A stretch of DNA of 64,000 nucleotides. Source: Taenia hydatigena. Taxonomy: Eukaryota > Platyhelminthes > Cestoda > Cyclophyllidea > Taeniidae. The stretch is from the NCBI GenBank assembly GCA_036345935.2, contig JADWOT020001139.1, positions 248,001 through 312,000 on the forward strand, written 5' to 3'. The notes beneath the pieces are model-generated. The model ran no database searches. It was not told the DNA's origin and saw only the letters and a list, made by a program, of their open reading frames with translations. Every line of letters starts with the position of its first letter. The stretch's first letter is position 1. This document shows, piece after piece, positions 1-10,274 of this stretch. Position numbers and translations under genes: made by a program.

Positions 1-2104
1 TCATACCATTGGCAGAGGGTCAGTGCTAGATTCGCGAATAGCGCATTGACTAAGCCTGATCGTAGTAGTCAGGCTGGATGTTACGTCTACTATGAAGCTT
101 TAAAAGTAAACAGATGGTTCTATTTTATGCGGAAAGTACCCTCTCCTCCTCCTCCCTCCCCCTCCAGTGTAGGCTACATAGTTGGTCATATTGCCTTAGT
201 TGGCAGAGTTGGTGAACAGGCCATACCAGCAGCTCCGTTCCCTTTGTATGTTATATAGGTATTCTACCCTAGTATTATGCCATCTCTTGCCCTCAAAGGG
301 GTCTAAGGATGCTACAAGTAACATTAAACCTAAAAGATACACGTACATGATCCTTAAAGAAGACAAAAACAACGTCGCGATTCACCTTCGACCACAAACG
401 TCTTTTGACGTTGGTCAAAAACCAAATCCAATTCATTATGAAAATAATACACATAATCCAACGAATTAACCCTTTAAGAAACCTGACTAAGCTGACTCTG
501 AAAAGTAAGCAAAACACTGTATAACTGATATGTGGGTAGCAAACTTATTAGCTTAGATTGTTGCTACACATTTTACACCTCATCTTTAGCGTCCCTAGGC
601 TCCCTCAAAAGCAAAAGAAGGCAAAATACTCGAGTAGGATATATATATTCAACAAACAGAGAAAAGTAAGCCGCTGGCATGGCCCGGAGGCTAGCCTACG
701 CAGCTGTATTATGCAGTCAAAGGCATTATACTAATTCCCTATTTCTAAGCAGGTGGCATGGTGGCATTATAATTACCTTTATCACTGGAACCTCGAGTAA
801 AGAAACAAATGCGTGCACGCGCAATGAGCATTTGTTTCGCTATAAGGGGGGCAAATTAAATGTATTGTGATTTATTTTAAATGCTCATAAGTAAGGAGTA
901 CTTGAAGTGATGCCTCCTGCTTGCCTCCATTTCCTTTCCGTTGTCAGTAATATAATAGTAAAGTTTGTCAAAGTCTGCTATATTGTGAGTAATTTATCAA
1001 CAAGTTATAAGCTGTTACTAACTTGTGATTAGTTTGAAAAAATTCACTAGGAAAAGGGGTACTCTGCTGGTTAATATTATTGGTGATACGATTTGAAACT
1101 CCTAGAATATTTGCATTTTACAGAGATATAAAAATGAAAGGCACTTATTCGAATGCTCGTTTCCATGAATCAATGTTGCGAATAACTCCAGAATCTTTTG
1201 ACCCATTGTACATTATTAATAATAGAAGGTCCACAATTTTTTTAGAAACGATAATTTTTCAAAGCGTTGAGCCACTTTAACTTGGAATTCAAGCTCATGC
1301 AGAGCTGTGCCTACATGGAAATGTATTACAAATGCAGCGATGCCTCAATAAAACCTATTTTGTTAAGGCGGCATCACGTGGACAGTTTTTAAGCAGACAA
1401 GATAAATGGTTTAATAAAGCAATCGCTTTTCCAAAAAATAGCAGCGAATCCATTTACAGCGGTGTCGGCATTAACATTTTGAAGAAAAGAACCGCCCAAG
1501 CGTTAGAGGGCAGTCACTTAGTATCGTGACTGCTTTCTTGCACTGCTCTATTTGTTCTTCCGCATTGGCTTGTAATCAATTCCTAAGCGTCGGTGCAGCC
1601 TGGAGATAATCGGTGACGACGAGCGTGAAAACGTCACAACATTTGAAAAAACCAGGGTAATATAACTTGCTCTTAACAAGACACCTTCACATCATTACTG
1701 CATCCTAGTTATGCTGCTGTGTATATAGCTCCCAATGCTGTCCAACCCCTTAGCGTCCTAAAGGAAAAAATTGGAATGGCTACGCATGTTTTTAATCTAA
1801 CTGTCCTTACTCCAAATAGCTGCCCTATGTAGGCTCGCATATATGTTTAGTGCTTCAGCGCAGACTTCCACTTATCATCAATAATAGAGTCCCGCGATTC
1901 CCAAGCCATCGCGCTAAACTTAGAATGGATGAGTTGAAAATATAAATGGTCTGGTATGGAGACTGATCCAGAAGCTGGCGTTAATGCAAAGTTCCTGAAA
2001 ATGATGGGTGGAGGGAAGCAGGTGCCCAGGGTGAAGAATTAGGTGCATGGAGCTAAATTCCACAGCAAAGGCGGTGTCGTAGCCAAGAAGGAATAATAAA
2101 ATGA
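1..2104. other. No gene seen; non-coding left flank
   Basis: I read this stretch on both strands and found no recognisable coding exon, RNA gene or repeat shared with the rest of the window. Open frames here are under about 90 codons, show no family motif and are the length expected by chance. A pyrimidine-rich tract lies at 139-165. The right end is the region downstream of the minus-strand RRM gene. Confidence 0.6.
139..165. repeat. Pyrimidine-rich simple sequence
   Basis: A short CT-rich low-complexity tract made mainly of CTC and CCT triplets. Similar tracts recur at 5461-5487 and around 23425-23450. No function is implied. Confidence 0.7.
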
Positions 2105-2110
2105 TTTAAT
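2105..2110 (-). promoter_or_regulatory. Candidate poly(A) signal of the RRM gene
   Basis: The minus strand reads ATTAAA here, about 60 nt beyond the TGA stop at 2174-2172 of the RRM gene. ATTAAA is the commonest variant of the animal poly(A) hexamer. The position fits a short 3' UTR. The motif is short and could occur by chance. Confidence 0.4.
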
Positions 2111-2171
2111 TGCAAAGTTGGCACAAGCATTTTACGCATTGATTTGGCGGAAGGGAGAAATTTCTGTCCCT

Positions 2172-3397
2172 TCACTTACGCATAACTCTTATTCGACAGC
2201 CGTTTATTTCACGACCATCCATATGTTCCATAGCTGCCCAAGAATTTGTAAAGCTACCAAATCTTAAAAACCCTACAAGGTAAAACAAAGCAATAAATGC
2301 TTACCCAATAAGATTTACGGTTTGAATGGACAACAAAGTGCAAACTGTCTAGCAATGATGTACCATGGCGCCTGTTTGCAGCTCCTCGCAAGTTAGTCCA
2401 CAAGAATGCCCCAAGAATTTGTCCAAATGTTGAGAATAGGCTGATCAAATCGAGTGGTCTGTAATCAGCCGGAAGGTTCCATACGTAGACAGGGATTCGA
2501 TCTAAATCATTTTGCAACGGGTCGAGAGATGCTATATTGAGTGTATTTTGTGCGATGCTTGGCACCCTGTTCAATTTCATAAAAATCAGAGTCAGTTTTG
2601 AGCTGACTTATATACACTCGGTTTAAATGATCATTTAAAGACTAGAAAGCATTAAGATTTTAGCGATTGCAAATGCTCGTTTTAGCTCCCACATTCCTCA
2701 AAATTGCCATATGGCATTAATGTTTAGTGAGGCATGAAATAATATTAGATCACAATGCAATAATTACCATAGCGCAAAAACTAGGGGACTCATCGCAAGT
2801 GCAACAAGCTTAGGACTGACTTGTATTCCCAAATCAGTCATTGCGGTAGTAGGCGGGAATTGTCTAGTCGCGACTACTAAATGGTCAAGGAGAAGGGGAT
2901 TCCTTTGGTTTCGATTTCCATTTTCCTCAAAGAGATCGAGGGGTTTAAGACTAAATGGTAATCGGAAAGGTTCGCCTTGATTAGGAGCTGATAGCTGGAG
3001 AGACGAATTGATTTGCCCTGGACTGGATGGCTGGTGAAGAGGTTCACTTTGATTAAAATTTGTAAGCCAGAAAACCAGACCGATCGAGCCAGAGATAATT
3101 GGTTGGTAAGACAAACCGCTCTGACTAAGACTGGATAGATTAGCACTAGTTTCCTACCTTTCCGTAGCACTATGCATTGTTGCGTCTGGCGCGTCTGCTA
3201 ATACTATTGTTGCAAGATCTTCCCCCTCAGGCACGTCTTCTTCCGCACCGTGGGTGGAGCTGTTTTCAGATAAACCGTTCTCCTCTCTCTCTAACACTGT
3301 TTCCTCACTATCACCTAGAAAATCAACACTAACATCATGTCTTACTACCTTCCATGACTGAAGCATCAATTGGCTTTGATGAGCACTGGTAAAAGCT
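2172..3397 (-). CDS. RNA-binding protein with C-terminal RRM, 3' part, four exons
   Basis: Product: an RNA-recognition-motif protein, expected to bind single-stranded RNA. Four exons are read on the minus strand: 3397-3158 (start uncertain), 3124-2768, 2566-2364 and 2272-2172. Introns are 33, 201 and 91 nt, all GT-AG. Phases agree at every junction (2, 2, 1), each frame stays open, and the last exon ends in TGA. The first exon is acidic and Ser/Glu-rich; a methionine at 3366-3364 could be a start, but an acceptor AG lies just upstream, so more 5' exons are likely. The second exon is a Ser/Pro/Asn/Leu-rich linker. The last two exons form one RRM: RNP2 reads VYVWNL, then LFSTFGQI, and RNP1 reads GFLRFGSF across the splice junction, followed by AAMEHMDGREINGCRIRV. 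A linker followed by a C-terminal RRM resembles RRM3 of CELF/Bruno-like or ELAV proteins; the family is inference. GTAAGT overlaps the last codons, so an alternative continuing exon is possible. Confidence 0.82.
2273..2363 (-). other. Intron inside the RRM (91 nt)
   Basis: The donor is ATG|GTACAT and the acceptor TTGTAG|GG on the minus strand. Splicing brings RRH and GFLRFGSF together, so RNP1 is created across the junction. A rival donor GTAAGC lies 32 nt before the acceptor, but using it would shift the frame and insert about 20 residues inside the RRM. Confidence 0.75.
3125..3157 (-). other. Very small 33-nt intron in the RRM gene
   Basis: The minus strand reads GAAAG|GTAGG at the donor and CAGTCTTAG| at the acceptor, with a possible branch sequence CTAAT between them. 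Removing exactly 33 nt would keep the frame, and leaving it in meets an in-frame TAG immediately after the exon (GAA AGG TAG), which supports it being spliced. Introns of 30-40 nt are a known feature of flukes and tapeworms. Confidence 0.65.
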
Positions 3398-4179
3398 CTA
3401 ATTTTAAAATCAAGGAAAGGGAACTCATTGATGTTCACCTCTACACATTCAAAGCAAAATTTTATAAGACCGTTTAATTTTGTGTTTCCTTTTTTCAAAA
3501 AAGGTGCAGATAGCAGACTTTAAGATTTTAAATTATTAAGCCCAAATTTCAAACTTTATTGTTTGCAGAAAAAGGCACCAACATTAAGTGCAATGCATGT
3601 ATGCATTCTTTGATATTGTGCTTATAACTTATAAGCAGACTGACTGACTGACAGTCCACAGATCACATTAGTTAATTCATGATTCACCTAGAGGAGGTTA
3701 GACGAGTAGGAGTTGAGAAGAAGGACAGAGGAACATGCACCACTACCAGCTTCTAAAAATATTGCTGACGAAACATAGGACGTAAGGATGAGGCGTTAGA
3801 GCACCTGCTTCTCTAATCCTACCTTCAAGCATAGATTTCGCGATTTGGTTTTAAGGCGAAGCGAACAAATGCACTTTATTCCTTCATTTCCATTAACCGC
3901 ATCCTGCGCAGACGAGTCGCTGTACCTGCGCACACTTAAATTATGAAGATGTTCTATCCAATCAGGTGTACATCTCTCGGTCGTGCTTGGAGTTTGGCTG
4001 TGAGCAAGAGAGCACAAGACTTGCCTAGTCCTCGGACCTGTACTGATGAGTTTCTTAGACAAGTTGGGTGCGATTAACAAAGCATTTAGAATGCTGAATA
4101 TTAAGGCTGCTTGGCACCACTAGGGGAATTCAAAGACCGTTATCTAGCCACCCTAGGGGATTTAGTTATCTGCCAATAC
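3398..4179. other. No gene seen; upstream of RRM exons
   Basis: The frame of the acidic exon stays open upstream to about 3498, but residues beyond the acceptor at 3398-3400 are low in coding character and include Phe/Asn-rich sequence. Nothing recognisable follows. It may hold 5' exons that I cannot identify. Confidence 0.5.
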
Positions 4180-4400
4180 ACTTTAAACCTGTTTTCACTT
4201 TTATCTTTGCCTGGGTTTCCATCGTTGCCTACTCACCTCCGATCAACCTCGCAACCTTTTCCCACAGCTCCACCTTAATCTCTCTGTGACCTTCCTACTT
4301 TCTGCAGTGTTGTTCAAATGAAGTCAAAGGGCCAAAGTAGATAGAAATCATAGATATTAGAAGTTTATCATCCTACCACCTTTTCCTTCTCCCCTGCTTC
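4180..4400 (+). repeat. R1 repeat, partial diverged copy
   Basis: The end of this segment, AAAGGGCCAAAGTAGATAG and the pyrimidine-rich text before it, aligns with the 3' half of the R1 element at 5086-5575 and 15941-16385 (AAAGGCCAAAACAGATAG and AAAGGCCAAAACCGATG). The 5' half is not visible, so this is a fragment or a strongly decayed copy. No coding potential is evident. Confidence 0.4.
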
Positions 4401-5085
4401 GTCTTAACCCCCTCCTCACTGACCTCATTTACGTGTGTCGTCGCAACCAGTGCATTTTACTTATCAAGGTAAACTATAGCCGGCATCTTCGAGTTTGTCG
4501 CTTGATAGAAACTTACATTCCTTCCATGAAACCAATTCCTCCGAACCACACTCGGATGTATTGTTAGAGAAATGGGTAAATAAAAACATTTAGGAAGGTG
4601 TGGAAAAAAGAGGACATAGAATAGAGAACGCAGTGCCACAGAACTGTACAGATACTTCCGATGTTGACCCTTCTCTATCCTCTTACCTTCGTCTCTCTTC
4701 CAACTATTCTTTCGTGGCTTTCAGCTTAGCAATTGTGCAGCTTCCTCTCTACTAGAGAGGTGCAATGACCGCCATTGCCATCCCTGGGCTATAGGCATGC
4801 AGTTAGGAATCAGCAACAAAAGCGCACCTTTACCAGCTCCATAGTAATCACTTGGAGTTAGTTGTCAATATCTTTGCCGGATTTACACCCCGCGTTGCCT
4901 TTTAATTGCCGAAAGCTGAAGAAAAACTTTATAGACAAGGCAGCGCATTTCCTTCAAACCACATTAGTATCGGTGGTCCATCTCATCCTCCTCCGCCTCC
5001 TTTGCATGCGCTATGATTCACAGAATTTAGCAAAGGTAAAAAAACGAAGTGAAGTAATGTCTACTCCTACAAATCACCCACAAGG
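4401..5085. other. No gene seen
   Basis: CT-rich text near the start may continue the R1 fragment. Several GT/AG-like splice signals occur, but no segment between them gives a recognisable peptide. Nothing else was found. Confidence 0.5.
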
Positions 5086-5575
5086 GGTGCTGTCCAAGTC
5101 TAACACCAGATGGCGCTAGGAGACACCACGCGATGACACGTGCCACTAGTCGTTTTCACTTGTAGGATTTAAAATGGTCCATCGCACAGCAGCGTCGGAC
5201 ATGATTGTCGAGGCATTGTTTTGCATCCTGCTGCTCATCTCTCCCCGTAGATTTGTCCCATTAATTCAGTTGGCCGTCAACGCCTCCCCTTTGCTTCTTT
5301 TCTCTCCTCCTATTCGGGCTTCTTTTATTTTTTTGCCCTTATCGCCTCCCTCGCTATCTTAGCACCAATCTTAACCCTCCGGCCCACCGTTCTGGAGAAG
5401 TAAAAAGGCCAAAACAGATAGCTGCAGTAGAAATTAGTAGTAAATTATGCTAATAACCCCTTCTCCTCTCCTCTCCTCTTCTCTCCATGGGTTATTTCCT
5501 TCCATCCTCCACCCTTTTCCTATTTCTTTCGCGTGCTCCACTTTAATATTATCAAATCCGTAATTCGGTTTTAAT
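5086..5575 (+). repeat. R1 repeat, copy 1
   Basis: About 490 bp that aligns collinearly with 15941-16385 in the same orientation. Landmarks shared by both are GAGACAC-ACGCGA, CTAGTCG, GTAGGATT, the run GCGTCGGACATGAT, TTAATTCAGTTGGCC, then a pyrimidine-rich section, AAAAGGCCAAAAC and CACTTTAATATTAT. Identity looks like roughly three quarters by eye. A short open frame (5174-5362) corresponds to one at 16030-16290 with substitutions spread along it, so it may be chance or a decayed relic. No terminal repeats or target-site duplications were seen. Confidence 0.75.
5461..5487. repeat. CTCCT simple repeat inside R1
   Basis: A CTCCT/CTCTC low-complexity tract within the pyrimidine-rich part of R1 copy 1. 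The other copy has CT repeats at the matching place (about 16306-16318). Confidence 0.7.
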
Positions 5576-6394
5576 CACATGGATAGGAAAACTACCTTTA
5601 GTCCCTTTGAGTGTGTTGCTAAAAGTTAAAATTCAAGTTTTAATTAGATGGCTAGATAAGTAAATAGGTAAATCAGTTGAGGGATAGATGGGAGGGAGTG
5701 GAAACGAAATACGGAATTTTGAATTACAGCACTGTGAAGAATCATCCTATGGTGTCCATGTCCGTTCCCTTTTCTCCTTCCCACTCTGTCTCATTCCATG
5801 GACTCGGATAACATCACTTTGCCACTTTACCAGTTCTGTATATTTTTTAGATGTGCATTCAGGCTCTTTATCAATGCAGTGCAATAACTCTGCCAAGCAG
5901 AGCATTAGAGGCAGGCAGCAGAAACGCATCGTCTTTACTGCAACATTCATCTTTAGGGTGAGTGGTAACTTGCTCTGGTTAACTTTTATCCTTCGCAAAG
6001 TTTGTCGCGCCACGCTTACCTTTCATGTCTTTTTCACTCCTTTACATTCACCAATTAAGTAGCAGCAACAAGAGACATGTTGGAACATTAATAATAACTT
6101 GCCCGTTATGTATATTCTGCTGCAAAAGTCCTGTACCATGATATGCAGGAATAGGCTTGACTAGATCTGACTAGATTGCACTCAATGGGAAGAGAGCAGA
6201 CTAGTCACCACATTGATTATGACAGACTTGCTCAAAGTAAATAATAGGGTGGACAGGACTACCAGTTTTTCCAAGTTTGCCTTATACTAAGAAGCGCCTT
6301 TTGCGTTACCATCAAAGTTAGCCTACCAACACTACTTTAATTTGTCCAATCCGCTCAACACAACTCGATGCCATGTAAAATGAGGTCTTCTCTT
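5576..6394. other. No gene seen between R1 and R2
   Basis: Overlapping open frames on both strands at 5688-6062 have no family motif. At the second locus R1 and R2 abut directly, so this segment is not part of a fixed R1-R2 unit. Confidence 0.5.
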
Positions 6395-7655
6395 CCTTCC
6401 TATCTTTCTTGCAGACACTAAAGACTAATATACTCAAACTGTAAGTAGATCTATCGACGGCGCCGGAATGGAAGGAACGCAACTCTCTTCCCTACATCCC
6501 CTTGCTTATGCTCCACTGCAACGCGCCTTCAATGAGTACCTTCTTTATCTCCTACTACGACGTTCTACATTCTTCCAGGCATTGAGCCTTACACTTTGTT
6601 GCACTGTTTGTGCTCTATGCATTCAATTTAACCGGAGCAGAGGAGTTGGCACTCCCTGCTTTTAATTTCCTTGTCTTTATTTATTTAGTTTAATGGCGCA
6701 AGAAACCTTCACCTCTCTGCCCCTAACGCTGCGCTCGCCTTCCTCTTAATCAGACTTGGGCTCAATTTGCAACAGCATCCCAGTCCCACCTCGTTGTCTT
6801 CTAGCGCCCTCTTTGTTAGTCCCTACATCTCTCTACTAGCCTCACTCTACCCTATGACAGAAAATCAACATTGTCACGATTCATTACATAAATCACACTA
6901 GCATAGGCTATACCGCATCAAACTCAACCGCGCTTATCCTATGACCAAAACTTTTTTTTGTATATCATGGCCTGCATCCTTATTAATTATCCATTCCTAC
7001 TTTTTCTGTCACTGTAGTTTGTTCCACACCACTTCGCTTCAATTTCGTCTCCTACTCCTACTCCACTTACCCCCTCGAGAGCGAAGGTGAACACGCTGAT
7101 CCTATTTCCCACTTCGTAATTTGTAGACTTGACCAACTCCTACCCCATCATCTCACTGTCCAATTCTTTTCTCCCTATAGAGGGTTACCCTACCTGGCAC
7201 TCTGCATTAACGGATAAGAACGTGCATTCCCGCCCCCGACAGACCAATCGCTCCTTTTCACCATGTATCTCTGCCTGCCTGCCTGTTTTCTGTCTGGTCC
7301 AGTTTGTGTGTGTCATTGCTCACGTTTATTTTCGTCCTTTTAGAGAGTCGCCTCCATCGGCGTCCCACCACCCGGTAGGAACCTCTGTGTGCGTGTGTGC
7401 CTGTTTGTATGTGAGCGCGAAGGCACATTCATCTCACCCTCCTCTCCTAACCTGTCCTTCTAGTCTATCAAGTCGACAGTTCTATCCTGGGTGAGGTAAG
7501 ATCGCCCTCAGTTGTTTATTGCATAGTTGCTAGTTGCCTTGTTAAATTTAACTCCACTTTCCACCAAGGCCTTATCATCCACATACCCGCATAGTTACTT
7601 TACTGCATGTAATCGCCGTTCCTTCTTGTGGCTCCTCTGATGGTTGAAATGGACA
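6395..7655 (+). repeat. R2 repeat, plus-orientation copy
   Basis: About 1.2 kb that aligns with the reverse complement of 16395-17595. Shared landmarks in order are ACTGTAAGTAG, CTTCCCTAC, CAACGCGCCTT, TCTCCTACTACGA, TTTGTGCT, CCTCGAGAGCGAA, CATCTCACTGTCCA, GATAAGAACGTGC or its relative, CTGTGTGCGTGTGTGCCTG, AAGTCGACA and TTCCTTCTTGTG. Divergence is substantial, with several small indels, so the duplication is old. The CT-rich text opens long frames (for example 7129-7494), but these are not conserved as proteins. The element class is unknown. Confidence 0.75.
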
Positions 7656-8192
7656 GGCCTCATGGAAGTGGCAAAAGAATTCGTGCCAGATTGGGGCGAA
7701 TTGTCGCACGCATCACCAATAATTCAGGTTGCCTGTGTGGACGCATGACAGACCGAGTGAACGACTGCTGTGCGATCTCCAATAAGGAAGCGTCAGTGGC
7801 ACCAACTCTTTAAATTGGGGGATCGACACGGCTCCGCCATCACGCACCTCGGTGGTATTCGGAAGGAGACAATAATTGACGAGTGCACCTGGATAGTCTC
7901 TCACTGAATTAAGATCAACTTAACACCAGTGGAGCACATCAAGTATAAATAATTCTCATTCCCAATGATGAAAATCCGGGGGCCGAAAATGATCTTTGCA
8001 TCGTTACTAAGACATTGCAGCTTCCTTTGTTGAAAAATAAACGCGAACGAAGTGAATACAGAGAGTTCCTAACAATGTGATCGTGGAAAGCCACTGAGAA
8101 ACACGAAGGAATAGAAGAGTTGTCATCATAAAAATGATTTTTAAATCAGTACCCAAGAAGCACCGCAATGGTGAGTTGACTCAATTTTGTAC
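7656..8192. other. No gene seen
   Basis: Nothing recognisable. The last 40 bases (from about 8150) begin to resemble the tandem array that follows. Confidence 0.5.
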
Positions 8193-9280
8193 CGATTTAA
8201 AGGAAGCGCTGTTTTGGAGACGCAAAAAGAAGGCTACGGTCCATTTCACAAGAAGCACACATGTAGAGAATGCACCCATTTCGTCACAATCTGCTTCGAG
8301 AAATTCGCACAGCAAAGGCAGGAGGCAACCAACTCAGCACTTCTCCTTTTTATTAATAAGAACTCGAAACTGGTTAAAAGAGCGCTGCGTAGATGCCACG
8401 ATGACCCTGTCACCGCGCCATTGGAAAGCTCTGCCCATGTAGAGAATGCATCAATTTCGTCACCAACTTATTTGGGAACTCCTACAAACAAAACAGTAGA
8501 CAACTAGCCGAGCGATTTTTATTTGAAAATAAAAAATTCAAAAACGGTTTAAAAATAGCGTCGCATTTCAGCCACGATAACTCCGCTTACATAACTCTTA
8601 ACAACAGGTGGCCATACAAAAGTGCATCTAGGGCGTCACAATCTGACACGAAAGCTCCTCAGTGCAAAAATAGGAAGCAACTGGCATACCAGTTCTCCTT
8701 CAAAACAATAAAGAGCCCAAGAAGAATTATAGAGGATAGATTTCTTGGTGCCGCGATAAAACTGGCTAGTATTACTACCAAGAGACCTCACATATAAAAC
8801 GAATCCAATTCGTCACAATCTATCTCAAGAGCTCATTATGCAAAACGCAGGAAGCAAACAGCCCAGTGGTTAAGGGCGAGACTTGTCGGGAATGCGATAG
8901 CATAGTCTACTGCCCTACTACCAAGAGGTGCTCACGCACCAAATGCCTTACCTTGCTACAATCTGTCTCAAGAGCAGCCCATAATAAAGCAGGAGGTGAC
9001 TGGCTCAGCATGTCCTATCAACAATAAAAAATATCAAACGGATGTTAAAATACGGGACGCGTTGGTATCGCGATAACACAGACTACCGCCCTACCATCAG
9101 GAGTTGCTCACACATTAAGTGCATCCATTTCGTCGCACTCTGTCTCAGCTCTCCACACTAAACGCTGAAGGCTACTGGCTTGCAGTTCTTTTTTAACAAT
9201 AAAAAAACATCAAACGGATTTTAAAGGAGAGGCTCATTGGTGCCGCGATTACTCAGGCTACCAAGATTGTACCCAATGGA
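8193..9280 (+). repeat. Degenerate tandem array, about 177-bp unit
   Basis: At least six units begin at about 8265, 8441, 8621, 8798, 8941 and 9118, giving lengths of 176, 180, 177, 143, 177 and about 163 bp, with a half unit before them from 8193. Each starts with a relative of TGCATCCATTTCGTCACAA followed by TCTGTCTCAAGAGCT, then CAGGAAGCAACTGGCTCAGC, AACAATAAAAAA, CATCAAACGGATTTTAAA, TTGGTGCCGCGATAA and TACCAAGAGGTGCTCAC. Units differ strongly from one another, so the array is old and no longer homogenised. Short frames inside it (8134-8507) are not conserved between units. Confidence 0.85.
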
Positions 9281-10140
9281 TAGAAGCTGGCTGGATGAGT
9301 TGGCAATTACTGATCGTTCTGAACGTCCGAAATACTAGACGCAACTGAGTCTACCATGTGGCTAATACTAACTACAGCAAACTTACAGCACGAGTAGATC
9401 GAAAGTTTTACAGAAAAACTAGAAAAGATCCACTCGGTAAGTTGGTCAGAGGGAACACCGCTTTATCAAGTAGAGGATAAAGGCACAGTTGGTTGACGTT
9501 TGACACTACGATTGGTGTCAATGAACAAGTAATAGACAACAAGGCATACTGAATGAAGAAGAACGGACGAGTGATTGTAATGCGGAGCGGATGGACTTAA
9601 AATTGGTCTGACAAAGGGCACCAATTTGTGCCTACAACTGAATCATCCTTCCATTCAGCCGTGCGACGTGTATGGGATGGGGTATCCCCAGCTTCTCCAG
9701 AGAGTGTATTTTTATCACAGCCTGTCACCTAATCCACGAACACTACTTTGCAATCCTCCAGCGATGGATATCCTTCTGCGGCTCAGCTGCAGCTGGCGTT
9801 AGGTTTGGTTGATGAGATGCAGAAAAAACGCCTGCCTGAATGGTAAACATTACTATTCAGGCCTTCTTTGGTCATCCGTAGCTCTGTTATTTGATTGAAA
9901 TCTTCATCCGCATATGTTGTGGACTTACGGTAAAATCCGTTTCTCTTCAAGCACCGCCAGCATTATAAGCCTTGCATAAGTTGGAAGTTATTAAATGAGG
10001 GAGAATCGGATGGATAAATCGATTGATGGGCGGATGTTTGAGCAGAACGAATGATTCGGTCTTGAATTTCTCGTCAACGAGAAAGTCGTTAATCTCACAT
10101 AGTATTTTGTGGAAGTAAAGTCAGTTTCAGGCACATTTAC
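9281..10140. other. No gene seen
   Basis: No recognisable exon, RNA gene or shared repeat. It ends at the donor side of the exon candidate at 10141-10274. Confidence 0.5.
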
Positions 10141-10274
10141 CTCAGTAGGACGAAACGTATAATTTGGGACTACAGTTAGCTGCTTAGAAAAATTCGCTTG
10201 TGTCAAATAGATTTTGCCTTTGAACAGACCTCTTAAAAGTTGTATAGTTAGTATATCCAACAGCATTGCTGACT
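10141..10274 (-). CDS. Candidate internal exon, unknown protein
   Basis: A 134-nt segment is bounded by a good acceptor (pyrimidine-rich, CCTCCTCAG|) and donor (ACTGAG|GTAAATG). Two leading bases followed by 44 sense codons give a peptide that starts SAMLLDILTIQLLRGLFKGK and ends NYTFRPTE. It would enter in phase 1 and leave in phase 0. I do not recognise the family. The phases do not fit the nearby candidates at 13194-13395 or the RRM gene, so if real it belongs to another or an incompletely seen gene. Chance is a serious alternative. Confidence 0.25.

Noticed and set aside
2273..2304. Alternative 32-nt intron (GTAAGC to TTGTAG) in the RRM gene
   Set aside because: Using this donor shifts the frame of the last exon and inserts about 20 unrelated residues between the RRM halves. 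The 91-nt intron gives a complete RNP1.
2877..3170. Minus-strand 97-codon frame overlapping the linker exon
   Set aside because: It is a shadow in another frame of the linker exon. Only the chosen frame chains in phase with the exons on both sides.
7129..7494. 121-codon plus-strand frame
   Set aside because: It lies wholly in the CT-rich part of R2 and is not kept as a frame in the other R2 copy.
8134..8507. Two overlapping frames over 100 codons
   Set aside because: They span units of the 177-bp array and are not conserved in later units.
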